Shown piece after piece: positions 25,832 through 34,896 of a DNA stretch of 64,000 nt. The stretch spans positions 516,789 through 580,788 of the forward strand of contig NZ_JAHA01000003.1 of the NCBI RefSeq assembly GCF_000526935.1. The letters are read 5' to 3'. How positions within the stretch are numbered: the stretch's first letter is position 1; every line of letters starts with the position of its first letter. Source of the DNA: Butyrivibrio sp. FCS014 (GTDB lineage: Bacteria; Bacillota; Clostridia; Lachnospirales; Lachnospiraceae). The notes beneath the pieces are model-generated. The model did not search any database. It saw nothing but the letters and a program-made list of their open reading frames with translations, and was not told the origin of the DNA. The translations under genes were made by a program, and so were the position numbers.

Positions 25832-26719
25832 TTATTGAACGTGCTGATGTGTGAAAAGATGATCCTGGCAGTACTCATAATTGCCGTTGCACTTGGAGCA
25901 GAAACGGAATTCAAGATTTGGATTGTCCTTCTCTGTCCTGCCGCAAACAGCACATTTATGCCTTGTAACTCCGGGAGGTGCCATCTTTACATTTCTCTTA
26001 AACTCCTGCCTGCGCTTAATCTCTTTGGGATTAAGGTGACTTGCTCTGCCGGTTGACAGATAAAACAGGAAAAGATTTATGAACTGTGAAAGGATCGCAA
26101 AAAGCACTCCGTAAACGCCCTGGATAAGTCCTGTGTAGATAGCATCAAAGGCAAGGAAAGCTGCGTATATGATTCCAAGCCACTTAACCTTAACAGGAAT
26201 AATGAACATGAGAAGCAGCTGCATATCAGGATAACTGATGGCAAAGGTCAGAAATACCGCCATCTGAATATAATATGTAGAAAAGATCGGTGCCATAAAT
26301 CCTGAATATGCCGCAAGCAGCGCACCGTTACCTTTAAGTACGATGGCATGCACGCCGAAGGTAACAAATGCTGCAATGATCATGAAAAGAGCTCCGCCAA
26401 AGATGAACACATTGTACTTGAATGTGCCGATGGTACGCTCCATGGTGGTTCCGATGAAATAGTAAAGGTACAAGGTAATGATGATCCAGATACTAAGTGC
26501 TACGGGAGGGATCAGGATCCAGGTCACAAGACGCCATACCTGTCCGTGAAGTATCTGATACACATCAAGAGTAAGATAATCCGTCAGATTAAAGGGAAGC
26601 ACTCTTCCAAGAAGCTGAAGAACAAATCCCGCAACATACAGGATCAGTATGTTTCTGGTAAGGTTCGGGATTGCATATTTCCCGAATTTTCGTTCCAGAT
26701 TATAAAGAAAATTATTCAT
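25832..26719 (-). CDS. Rhomboid-fold membrane protein without catalytic motifs, C-terminal zinc module
   Basis: The 295-residue protein has about six transmembrane helices between residues 22 and 220, with a rhomboid-like loop (YYFIGTTMERTIGTFKYN near 85-103). The rhomboid Ser motif GxSG and the catalytic His are not found, so proteolysis is unlikely. After a basic linker, the last 45 residues hold CAVC, CSKC and a C/H/H-rich end, consistent with one or two zinc sites in the cytoplasm. It starts 3 bases after the hybrid receptor gene stops and ends 10 bases before the sigma-like gene. Confidence 0.75.
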   Translation of the reverse strand: MNNFLYNLERKFGKYAIPNLTRNILILYVAGFVLQLLGRVLPFNLTDYLTLDVYQILHGQVWRLVTWILIPPVALSIWIIITLYLYYFIGTTMERTIGTFKYNVFIFGGALFMIIAAFVTFGVHAIVLKGNGALLAAYSGFMAPIFSTYYIQMAVFLTFAISYPDMQLLLMFIIPVKVKWLGIIYAAFLAFDAIYTGLIQGVYGVLFAILSQFINLFLFYLSTGRASHLNPKEIKRRQEFKRNVKMAPPGVTRHKCAVCGRTEKDNPNLEFRFCSKCNGNYEYCQDHLFTHQHVQ

Positions 26720-26721
26720 TG

Positions 26722-29007
26722 TTAAACCTCTGCGTTTTTAAATATTGATGTAAATACCTCTGTCATTGAGTCGATATCATAGGGCTTTCTGATAACACCT
26801 GTGACAATCTTCTCCTCAAGATATTCTTCAAGATCTTCGGTCTCACCGGAGGACAGAACAACAATCGGGATAAGAGCTTTCCCGTCATTATTGAGAGTCC
26901 TTATCTTAACGGCATCCTCAAGATCTCTGCCTTCGTTTATGTCCGTATCGATTATGACCGCATCAAAATACCCTTCCGGAGCGGCATTTAATTTATCATA
27001 GGCTTCTTTGCCACTGGTTGCAACCTGAATTTCAAAGCCGAACTGCTTTAATATTCTTCCTGTGATCATCTGATTCTGAAGGGTATCCTCAACGATAAGC
27101 ATGCGCTTACCCCTGAAATGTCTGGAGATGTTTTTGTCTTCTATATGGATCTGACCACTCTCAAACCGGCTCATATTGAGGATATTATTGATGATGCTGC
27201 TAAGCTCTCTGCTATAGGAGGATATTTCACCAAGGTATCCCTTGATGGCTGATGCATCCTCGGATTTCCCGGCAAGGTCCACAAGATTGTCCATACTCCT
27301 CACGGGATCCCTCATATAGTTGGCCATTTTGTTCACAAATACAAACTTATCCTGATTGGCCTTTTCTATCTCCAACTGAGCTTTTTCCTTCTCGCGAAGT
27401 CTCTTTTTATTGAACTTCACATCCCTTATCAGGGCCAAAACAATCAGAACGGCAATGATAAAAGTTGTCAATATGAACACCCAGGAGTACTGATCGTAAA
27501 AATCCTTAAAGGTATATACATTCATCTGCTCCGAATATCTGAATGCCATGTTCTGGGCATAGTCATCTCCCATAACACTTATTCCGCGGTTGAGAAGCTT
27601 TAACAATCCGCTGTCTCCGATCTTAACTCCAAAGCAGGTGTCATCCTCATAGGGAAGCTGCATGAAGGAAAGATCTTCATAATCATCCTGCCGAAGGAAT
27701 GAATTGGTCCTTAGTCCGCTTAATGTTGTATAGGAAACCTCGCCCCTGATAACTGCATTAAGGCAGTCCTCGATGGATCTGTATAATTTGATGCTGGAAT
27801 CGGGATAGTTATTCTTAATGTAGTAATATTGAATCTTATTGTTCTCATTTACGGCAAAATCCATCGCACCGCCGCCCGGATGGTTCTCCTTATATACAAG
27901 GTCCGTAAGCGTGGAGGTAAGGGGATCGGATAAAATAAGTCCGTCTTCCTCGGAATAAAACAGTCCGCCGCCCACAGGAAAGGCCACGTCAATCTTTCCT
28001 GCATCAACAGCCGCAACCATGTCGTCATAATTATCGAAACCTTCATATGAAAAAGACATGGTGCTGATGCCAAGATCCTTGAACATCTGAGGAAATACCT
28101 CGGAAACCATACCTATAGCAGACCCATCCTTATCTGTAGCGCTGAAAGGCAGATAATTATTCAGGTACCCGATATTGATCTGACCGTTATTGGTCAGCCA
28201 CTCATGCTCTGCACTTGTTAAAGCACGGCTTGAAAGAGATGTGGTGTAATATTTGTTACGTAAAAAGCTAAGATAATCGGGATTATCGGAAAAGAGCTGA
28301 TCCTGTCCCGCATTCAGATCATCAAGAAGATCAGTTCTTTCCTTATTAACACAAAGATAATAATCGGATTGTCCGAAGGAATAAAGAACCTGCGCGTGAT
28401 GCCTGTCGTATATTCCGTCAATCTCTGCCGCCATTACATCGATATCTTTTTTGTCAAAGGCAGAAAGAAGGTTCTCATAGTCGTTGTAAGTAACTACATT
28501 GCAGATGATTTCCCGCTCTTCAAGAAAACCATTCAGGACTTCAACTATAGCAGAATCCAGAACTCCGATTGTCTTTCCCTGCAGAGTGTTAACATCTCCC
28601 GTAATGGAGGCGTCCATCTCATGCTTAACTATACCGTATCTTTCGGAACCCATGGCCCTGTCAGGATAAAGAATAATACCTTCCCTTTCAGGTGTATAGG
28701 CAAGCCCGGCAACCAGGTCCACCTCGCCATTAAGAAGCATCTTATAGATAGTCACAAAATCGCCGTATACATACTCATAGTCCCAGCCTGTATACTCGGA
28801 AATCTTACGATAGTACTCGTAGGCATAACCTTTCTTGACAGCACCGTCAGAAGCTCCGTCCTCAAAAACTTCATTTTGATAGTAACCTACTCTTACAGGT
28901 TTGGGATCATTGGTTGAAGATGCCTTTACTGAAACAGGATAAAGACATAGCAATAGAAATATTCCGATCAGACAAATGGCAGTAAAATTTTTAACTTTTT
29001 TAAACAT
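26722..29007 (-). CDS. Membrane receptor: two solute-binding domains, pseudo-HisKA, receiver
   Basis: The 761-residue protein has a signal peptide (1-29), two periplasmic-binding-protein type 3 domains (about 38-262 and 278-490), a membrane helix at 510-527, a coiled linker, a HisKA-like helix pair (549-625) and a response-regulator receiver (634-755). The phospho-accepting His of HisKA is Asn563, and the HATPase domain is absent: the receiver follows directly. The receiver keeps its acidic pair 640-641, Asp687 and Lys741. It therefore looks like a sensor that cannot phosphorylate itself and must rely on another kinase or on binding alone. It leads the four-gene cluster and has its own promoter. 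Confidence 0.85.
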   Translation of the reverse strand: MFKKVKNFTAICLIGIFLLLCLYPVSVKASSTNDPKPVRVGYYQNEVFEDGASDGAVKKGYAYEYYRKISEYTGWDYEYVYGDFVTIYKMLLNGEVDLVAGLAYTPEREGIILYPDRAMGSERYGIVKHEMDASITGDVNTLQGKTIGVLDSAIVEVLNGFLEEREIICNVVTYNDYENLLSAFDKKDIDVMAAEIDGIYDRHHAQVLYSFGQSDYYLCVNKERTDLLDDLNAGQDQLFSDNPDYLSFLRNKYYTTSLSSRALTSAEHEWLTNNGQINIGYLNNYLPFSATDKDGSAIGMVSEVFPQMFKDLGISTMSFSYEGFDNYDDMVAAVDAGKIDVAFPVGGGLFYSEEDGLILSDPLTSTLTDLVYKENHPGGGAMDFAVNENNKIQYYYIKNNYPDSSIKLYRSIEDCLNAVIRGEVSYTTLSGLRTNSFLRQDDYEDLSFMQLPYEDDTCFGVKIGDSGLLKLLNRGISVMGDDYAQNMAFRYSEQMNVYTFKDFYDQYSWVFILTTFIIAVLIVLALIRDVKFNKKRLREKEKAQLEIEKANQDKFVFVNKMANYMRDPVRSMDNLVDLAGKSEDASAIKGYLGEISSYSRELSSIINNILNMSRFESGQIHIEDKNISRHFRGKRMLIVEDTLQNQMITGRILKQFGFEIQVATSGKEAYDKLNAAPEGYFDAVIIDTDINEGRDLEDAVKIRTLNNDGKALIPIVVLSSGETEDLEEYLEEKIVTGVIRKPYDIDSMTEVFTSIFKNAEV

Positions 29008-29037
29008 CAGAATTTCCCCTTGTTGTTATCAACAACT

Positions 29038-29065
29038 ATCATAACATATTTGAACTTTTCTGCAA
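29038..29065 (-). promoter_or_regulatory. Promoter for the receptor cluster
   Basis: On the minus strand TTGCAG (29060-29065), a 16-base spacer and TATGAT (29038-29043) lie 31 bases before the receptor ATG. It is divergent from the promoter of the activase gene. Confidence 0.5.
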
Positions 29066-29075
29066 TTTCTCTTCG

Positions 29076-29104
29076 TTGATTTTTAAAACGAGGTGCATTA
29101 TAAT
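29076..29104 (+). promoter_or_regulatory. Sigma-A promoter for the activase fusion gene
   Basis: TTGATT (29076-29081), a 17-base spacer and TATAAT (29099-29104) precede the ATG at 29147 by about 43 bases. The -10 is a perfect consensus. Confidence 0.7.
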
Positions 29105-29146
29105 CTTATAGATTGTCATTTTTTAGCACTTTATCGAGGTATTGCA

Positions 29147-32100
29147 ATGATTTCTAAAGATTACACATTAGGTATTGATATCGGTTCCACTACTGTTAAG
29201 ATCGCAGTTCTTGACAGTGGCAGGAATATTGTCTTTTCGGATTACAAAAGACATTTCGCCAACATCCAGGAGACTCTGGCAGAGCTACTGACCGAAGCCA
29301 AAGATTCTGTCGGCAATGTCACACTTCATCCTATCATAACCGGATCCGGCGGACTTACCCTTGCCAAGCACCTTGGAGTTCCATTTGTACAGGAAGTGGT
29401 AGCCGTATCAACATCTTTAAAAGAGCTTGCTCCCAAGACCGACGTAGCAATTGAGCTTGGCGGTGAAGATGCCAAGATCATCTACTTTGAGGGCGGCAAT
29501 GTTGAACAGCGTATGAACGGAATCTGTGCCGGAGGTACAGGATCATTTATTGACCAGATGGCTTCTCTTCTTCAGACAGATGCCACAGGTCTTAATGAGT
29601 ATGCAAGAAATTACAATTCACTTTATACCATAGCAGCCCGCTGCGGCGTATTTGCAAAGTCTGATATCCAGCCCCTTATTAATGAAGGAGCAACAAAGGA
29701 AGACCTTTCCGCTTCCATTTTCCAGGCTGTTGTAAATCAGACAATTTCAGGACTTGCCTGCGGTAAGCCCATCCGCGGGCACGTTGCTTTCCTTGGCGGA
29801 CCTCTTCATTTCCTTGACCAGCTCAAGGCAGCTTTTGTAAGAACCTTAAGCCTTGATGAAGAGCACACCATCGATCTTGATAATTCACATCTTTTTGCTG
29901 CCATCGGTTCAGCCATGAATGCTGAAGAAGACACCTTCTATTCCATGGATGAGATGGTAGATAAGCTTTCCGGCAAGATTGTCATGGAGGCTGAAGTTTC
30001 AAGGCTTGATCCCCTCTTTACATCAGAGGAGGATTACAAGGCTTTCAAGTCAAGACAGGACAACTATCGTGTTAAGACAAGAAAGCTTGACGACTATGTA
30101 GGAAATGCTTTCCTTGGAATCGATGCGGGCTCCACCACAACAAAGTGTGCACTTATAAGTGAAGACGGAGATCTTCTCTACTCCTTCTATTCAAGCAACA
30201 ACGGAAGCCCTCTTAAGACTGCCATTTCCTCAATTCAGGAGATCTACAAACTGATGCCCGAGGGAGTTCACATCTCGCGCTCCTGCTCCACAGGTTACGG
30301 CGAGGCTCTTCTTAAGTCAGCGCTTCTTCTTGATGACGGAGAGGTTGAAACCATCGCCCACTATAATGCCGCTGCCTTTTTTGACCCTAAGGTAGACTGT
30401 ATTCTTGATATCGGTGGACAGGATATGAAATGCATCCATATCAAGAACAGCTCCGTTGATTCCGTTCAGCTCAACGAGGCTTGCTCCTCAGGCTGCGGAT
30501 CCTTTATCGAGACCTTTGCCAAGTCCCTTGATTACAGTGTTCAGGACTTTGCCAAGGTAGCTCTTTTTGCAAAATCACCGGTGGATCTTGGAACAAGATG
30601 TACCGTATTCATGAATTCAAGAGTTAAGCAGGCCCAGAAGGAAGGCGCAGATGTTGCCGATATTTCCTCCGGCCTTGCATATTCAGTTATTAAAAACGCT
30701 CTGTTTAAAGTTATCAAGGTTTCAGATGCCAAGGATCTTGGAGAGCACATCGTTGTTCAGGGAGGAACCTTCTATAATGATGCCGTTCTTCGCGCCTTTG
30801 AGAAGATCTCCGGAGCTGAGGCAATAAGACCTGATATCGCTGGTATTATGGGTGCTTTCGGTGCTGCCCTCATTGCCCGTGAGCGTTTCTTTGAGACCGA
30901 AGGCTACAAGACCACAATGCTTTCCATCGACCAGATCAATAACCTTCAGTACTCCACCAGCATGACAACCTGTCAGGGATGTACAAACCACTGCCGTCTT
31001 ACAATCAACAAGTTTACCGGCGGACGTCAGCACATCTCAGGAAACCGCTGCGAGCGCGGAATCGGCAAGGTTAAGAACGCCGATAACATTCCTAACCTCT
31101 ATGATTACAAGTATAAGAGGCTCTTTGGCTATAAGCCTCTTGAAGATATTGATGCCAAAAGAGGCAGCGTTGGAATCCCCAGGGTTCTTAATTTCTACGA
31201 GAACTATCCCTTCTGGTTCACCTTCTTTACAAAGCTTGGATTCAAGGTTGTTCTTTCACCAAGATCAACACACCAGATCTATGAGCTTGGTATTGAATCC
31301 ATTCCCAGTGAGTCAGAGTGTTATCCCGCAAAGCTCTCTCACGGTCATGTGGAATGGCTCATAAGGAACAAGGTTGATTTCATCTTCTATCCCGGTCTTT
31401 TCTATGAGCGCGAGGAAGTTGAGGGAGCCACAAACCATTACAACTGCCCCATTGTTACTTCCTATTCAGAAAACATCAAGAACAATGTGGAAGCCATAAC
31501 CGGCGGCCAGATGAAGCTTCGTAACCCCTTCATGGCCTTTACGAACCTTTCTACCGTTACGGAAGCTCTGGTAAAAGAGTTTTCCGAGATCCCTGCTGAG
31601 GAGATCATTGCCGCAGCAAAGGATGGCTGGGATGAAATGGCAGCCGCAAGAAAAGATATCCAGATCAAGGGCGAAGAGACCCTTAAATGGATGGAAGAAA
31701 ACGGAAGGCACGGAATTGTTCTTGCAGGACGTCCTTATCATGTGGATCCCGAGATCAACCATGGTATCCCTGATATGATCTGCTCCTACGGCGTTGCGGT
31801 TCTGACAGAGGACAGCATCTCACACCTTGGAAAACCCGAAAGACCTCTTATCGTCTCCGATCAGTGGATGTATCATTCAAGACTTTATGCTGCAGCCAGC
31901 TACGTAAGAGAAAGAGACGATCTTGACCTTATCCAGCTCAACTCCTTCGGATGCGGCCTGGATGCAGTTACAACAGATCAGGTAAATGATATCCTTTCAG
32001 GCTCTGATAAGATCTATACCTGTCTTAAGATCGATGAGGTAAACAGCCTTGGAAGTGCAAGGATCAGAGTAAGATCTCTTCTTGCAGCGATTCGTGTTAG

Positions 32101-33418
32101 AAAGCAAAAGAATCAGCAAAGAACCATCAGATCAACTGCCAATAACAGAGTACTTTTCACTGAGGAAATGAGAAAGAATTACACTCTCCTTTGTCCTCAG
32201 ATGTCGCCCATACATTTCGATATCCTGGAACCTGCCTTTGCTGCCTGCGGCTACAACTTTGTGGTAATGCAGAATGACAACAGGCACGCCATTGATATGG
32301 GACTAAAATATGTAAATAATGATGCCTGCTATCCTTCCCTTTGGGTTGTCGGCCAGATCATGGACGAGCTCCATTCCGGCAAATATGACCTTAACAGGAC
32401 CGCAGTTATCATGTCACAGACAGGAGGCGGCTGCAGAGCCACCAACTATGTGGGCTTTATCAGAAGAGCCTTAAAGAAAGCAGGCATGGAGCAAATTCCG
32501 GTTGTATCACTGAACCTTTCCAAGCTTGAGGCTAATCCCGGATTTCACATCAACCTGGAAATGCTTCAAAGAGCTGCTTACGGTGCCATCTTCGGTGACA
32601 TATTTATGAGATGTGTTTACAGAATGCGTCCTTACGAGAAGATTCCGGGATCAGTAAATGCATGCCACGAGAAATGGAAGGAAGTCTGCAAGGAATTTGT
32701 AACCGCTAAGCACATGAGCTTTGGTAAGTTCCAGAAGATCTGCCGTGACATCATTGAAGATTTCGACAGAATTGAGCTTACGGATATTGTTAAGCCCCGT
32801 GTTGGAGTTGTAGGTGAGATCCTTGTTAAGTTCGCTCCCGCCGCCAACAACCATCTTGTAGAACTTCTTGAGGCTGAAGGCGCAGAGGCTGTTGTTCCCG
32901 ATCTTATCGACTTCATGCTCTATTGCTTCTACAATCAGATCTATAAGGCAAAAGAGCTTGGAACCTCCAAGAAGACAGCTGCTTTAATGCGAGTTGCCAT
33001 CTGGGCTATAGAGAAGCTTAGAAGCGGTGCTGCCAAAGCCTTTGAAAAGAGTAAACATTTCGATCCACCCACAAGCATCTACAAGCTTGTTGAATATGCT
33101 AAGCCCATCGTATCAATCGGTAATCAGACCGGTGAGGGATGGTTCCTTACAGGTGAAATGGTTGAGCTTATCATGGAAGGTGCCAACAACATCGTTTGTA
33201 CACAGCCCTTCGGATGTCTTCCCAACCACGTTGTGGGTAAAGGTGTTATCAAGCAGATGCGCCATATGTATCCCGGCTGCAATATCGTAGCCATCGACTA
33301 TGATCCCGGCGCTTCCGAGGTTAACCAGCTTAACCGTATCAAGCTGATGCTCTCTACCGCTCAGAAAAAGGTAAGAGAAGAAAATAACGCCGAAGAAAGA
33401 AAGGCAGATGCCAGCTAA
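29147..33418 (+). CDS. Fused 2-hydroxyacyl-CoA dehydratase activase-type protein (BadF/BcrA twice plus HgdB-like)
   Basis: The 1423-residue protein has two ASKHA ATPase modules (about 1-290 and 325-600) of the HgdC/BadF type. The first has GIDIGSTTVK, GGEDAKI, and Cys127 (NGICAGGTGSF) and Cys166, the places of the cluster cysteines in HgdC. The second has GIDAGSTTTK, DIGGQDMK and CSSGCGSF. Then comes a Cys-rich linker (CQGCTNHC, NRCERG) and a DUF2229/HgdB-like C-terminal half. Such proteins couple ATP hydrolysis to low-potential electron transfer through Fe-S clusters; fused forms may belong with double-cubane-cluster proteins, and the substrate is unknown. The ATG at 29147 has GAGGT upstream; a frame 18 codons longer begins before the promoter end. 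Confidence 0.85.
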   Translation: MISKDYTLGIDIGSTTVKIAVLDSGRNIVFSDYKRHFANIQETLAELLTEAKDSVGNVTLHPIITGSGGLTLAKHLGVPFVQEVVAVSTSLKELAPKTDVAIELGGEDAKIIYFEGGNVEQRMNGICAGGTGSFIDQMASLLQTDATGLNEYARNYNSLYTIAARCGVFAKSDIQPLINEGATKEDLSASIFQAVVNQTISGLACGKPIRGHVAFLGGPLHFLDQLKAAFVRTLSLDEEHTIDLDNSHLFAAIGSAMNAEEDTFYSMDEMVDKLSGKIVMEAEVSRLDPLFTSEEDYKAFKSRQDNYRVKTRKLDDYVGNAFLGIDAGSTTTKCALISEDGDLLYSFYSSNNGSPLKTAISSIQEIYKLMPEGVHISRSCSTGYGEALLKSALLLDDGEVETIAHYNAAAFFDPKVDCILDIGGQDMKCIHIKNSSVDSVQLNEACSSGCGSFIETFAKSLDYSVQDFAKVALFAKSPVDLGTRCTVFMNSRVKQAQKEGADVADISSGLAYSVIKNALFKVIKVSDAKDLGEHIVVQGGTFYNDAVLRAFEKISGAEAIRPDIAGIMGAFGAALIARERFFETEGYKTTMLSIDQINNLQYSTSMTTCQGCTNHCRLTINKFTGGRQHISGNRCERGIGKVKNADNIPNLYDYKYKRLFGYKPLEDIDAKRGSVGIPRVLNFYENYPFWFTFFTKLGFKVVLSPRSTHQIYELGIESIPSESECYPAKLSHGHVEWLIRNKVDFIFYPGLFYEREEVEGATNHYNCPIVTSYSENIKNNVEAITGGQMKLRNPFMAFTNLSTVTEALVKEFSEIPAEEIIAAAKDGWDEMAAARKDIQIKGEETLKWMEENGRHGIVLAGRPYHVDPEINHGIPDMICSYGVAVLTEDSISHLGKPERPLIVSDQWMYHSRLYAAASYVRERDDLDLIQLNSFGCGLDAVTTDQVNDILSGSDKIYTCLKIDEVNSLGSARIRVRSLLAAIRVRKQKNQQRTIRSTANNRVLFTEEMRKNYTLLCPQMSPIHFDILEPAFAACGYNFVVMQNDNRHAIDMGLKYVNNDACYPSLWVVGQIMDELHSGKYDLNRTAVIMSQTGGGCRATNYVGFIRRALKKAGMEQIPVVSLNLSKLEANPGFHINLEMLQRAAYGAIFGDIFMRCVYRMRPYEKIPGSVNACHEKWKEVCKEFVTAKHMSFGKFQKICRDIIEDFDRIELTDIVKPRVGVVGEILVKFAPAANNHLVELLEAEGAEAVVPDLIDFMLYCFYNQIYKAKELGTSKKTAALMRVAIWAIEKLRSGAAKAFEKSKHFDPPTSIYKLVEYAKPIVSIGNQTGEGWFLTGEMVELIMEGANNIVCTQPFGCLPNHVVGKGVIKQMRHMYPGCNIVAIDYDPGASEVNQLNRIKLMLSTAQKKVREENNAEERKADAS

Positions 33419-33449
33419 AGCAAACTTCCGGATTTAACAGGAAGGCATA

Positions 33450-33482
33450 AAAAAGACCCGCAGCGACAATGCTGCGGGTTTT
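33450..33482. terminator. Bidirectional terminator between convergent genes
   Basis: acccgcagc and gctgcgggt form a perfect 9-pair stem with loop gacaat, flanked by A-rich sequence on the left and T-rich on the right, so it can end the activase transcript and the coiled-coil transcript coming from the other side. Confidence 0.9.
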
Positions 33483-33497
33483 ATGATTCATATCAGT

Positions 33498-33980
33498 TTA
33501 TTTAAGTTTAGCGTTAAGTCTCTCAATCGCATCCTCATGGCGCTGGATAGCATAGATTGCTGATTTGATCTTGAGCTCAACAGCCATCTTCTTTTCATGG
33601 ATCTCATTGGACTTTGCATAGTAATCCAGAATGCTGTCATCTTCAACTTCCAGGAATTTGTCTGCAATACATCCCGGAAGAACAAACTTCTTAACAACAT
33701 CGGAGAACTTAACCTCTATGTATTTGCCGTCCTGCTTGCTGATGACGCCCTCACCGAACTTCTTGTGAGATACCTTCATCTTAAGGGCAGACTTCTCGCC
33801 AAGAGCAGCCTCTTCTTTTTCAAGGCCCTTAAGCTCCTCCTCAAGACGAACCTGTTCTGCCTGAAGCTCTTCAATCTTTTTAGCGTTCTCGTCAAGCATT
33901 TCCTTGGTCTTTTTCGTAGGTTTTTTCTTAAGATCAGAGTTCTTTACTTCAACGTCATCGTTTTCAATATTAAGAGGCAT
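33498..33980 (-). CDS. Coiled-coil protein with a UvrD/PcrA C-terminal-like module
   Basis: The 160-residue protein has a Lys/Glu-rich coiled coil at about 20-62, a small beta module at about 66-105 (VSHKKFGEGVISKQDGKY, VKFSDVVKKFVLPGC), and a second helix pair at the end. The beta module resembles the Tudor-like domain at the C-terminus of PcrA/UvrD helicases, which contacts RNA polymerase and DNA repair partners. No helicase is attached here. Function is unknown; a role in transcription-linked repair is speculation. It converges on the activase gene. Confidence 0.75.
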   Translation of the reverse strand: MPLNIENDDVEVKNSDLKKKPTKKTKEMLDENAKKIEELQAEQVRLEEELKGLEKEEAALGEKSALKMKVSHKKFGEGVISKQDGKYIEVKFSDVVKKFVLPGCIADKFLEVEDDSILDYYAKSNEIHEKKMAVELKIKSAIYAIQRHEDAIERLNAKLK

Positions 33981-34044
33981 AGGGGTTTCTCCTTTTTGAA
34001 AATTAACGACTTAACATATATATTTTAACTTATTAAAATGAAAA

Positions 34045-34881
34045 TTACAACTCTGTTGTAGCTCCCCCTTTAAGCTCCACGGACTTCTTATCCACTTCCA
34101 GCCATACACTTTTTGCGTTTGGATTGTAGGCGAAATCCCCGTCAACAGAGACTTGCACGCGACTTACATCGTCAAGGTAATCAACGATCTCAATATTGGT
34201 GGCGTACCATATATCCGATTTGTTTCCAATCTTTTTAGAAAATTTTTCGATTATATTCCAGTTATCATCCCGGTCAAATTCATAGCTGTGTCCCCATACA
34301 TAGAGCATATAAAGATACTGGGTTTTATGGAATTTAATGAACTCCTTGTAGATATCCTCGAAGGCCTCATCACCATGCCTGCAGGTTGGATTCCAGCGAA
34401 GGTAATCAGAAGGAAGATCAAAAGAGTGTGTGGCATTGACGGTTCTTGCATGTCTGATGCCGCAGGCCTTAAGAGCATCCACAACCTCATCGGAAAAAGA
34501 ACCGTTTGGGTAAGCAAGGCCTCTTACGGTATAGCCCATAACCTCTTCCAGTGCTCTTCTGTCCTCAATAACCTGTCTTACTATCTGCTCCTTGGGGCAT
34601 CTTGCTATAGTTGGATGGGTTACGCTGTGACAGGCAACCTCGTGTCCTGCATAGAGCTTTTTATACTCCGAAAGAGGGATTCTCTCATCGTAGTCATGTT
34701 TAAAAGTCTCTTTTTCCAGCCCTGAATTGACATTGAAGGTTCCCTTTATTCCATACTCATTAAACAGCTCCACAAGTCTTCTGTCGGGTATTTTGCCGTC
34801 ATCGTAACTTGTGGTCAGTACCTTATGTTTTCCTTCGGGAAAACAGGTATAGATCTTGCGGAGTTTCTTAGATTTGGCCAT
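34045..34881 (-). CDS. Polysaccharide deacetylase family protein
   Basis: The 278-residue protein is a NodB-fold deacetylase. Motif 1 reads TTSYDDG instead of TFDDG and keeps both Asp; motif 2 HEVACHSVTHP holds the zinc His pair; and YPNGSF and the HSYEF segment lie in place of later motifs. No signal peptide is seen, so it is probably cytoplasmic, as in a subfamily acting on small carbohydrate substrates. The target is unknown. It follows metA by 15 bases. Confidence 0.85.
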   Translation of the reverse strand: MAKSKKLRKIYTCFPEGKHKVLTTSYDDGKIPDRRLVELFNEYGIKGTFNVNSGLEKETFKHDYDERIPLSEYKKLYAGHEVACHSVTHPTIARCPKEQIVRQVIEDRRALEEVMGYTVRGLAYPNGSFSDEVVDALKACGIRHARTVNATHSFDLPSDYLRWNPTCRHGDEAFEDIYKEFIKFHKTQYLYMLYVWGHSYEFDRDDNWNIIEKFSKKIGNKSDIWYATNIEIVDYLDDVSRVQVSVDGDFAYNPNAKSVWLEVDKKSVELKGGATTEL

Positions 34882-34896
34882 AGCTGTCTCCTTTTG

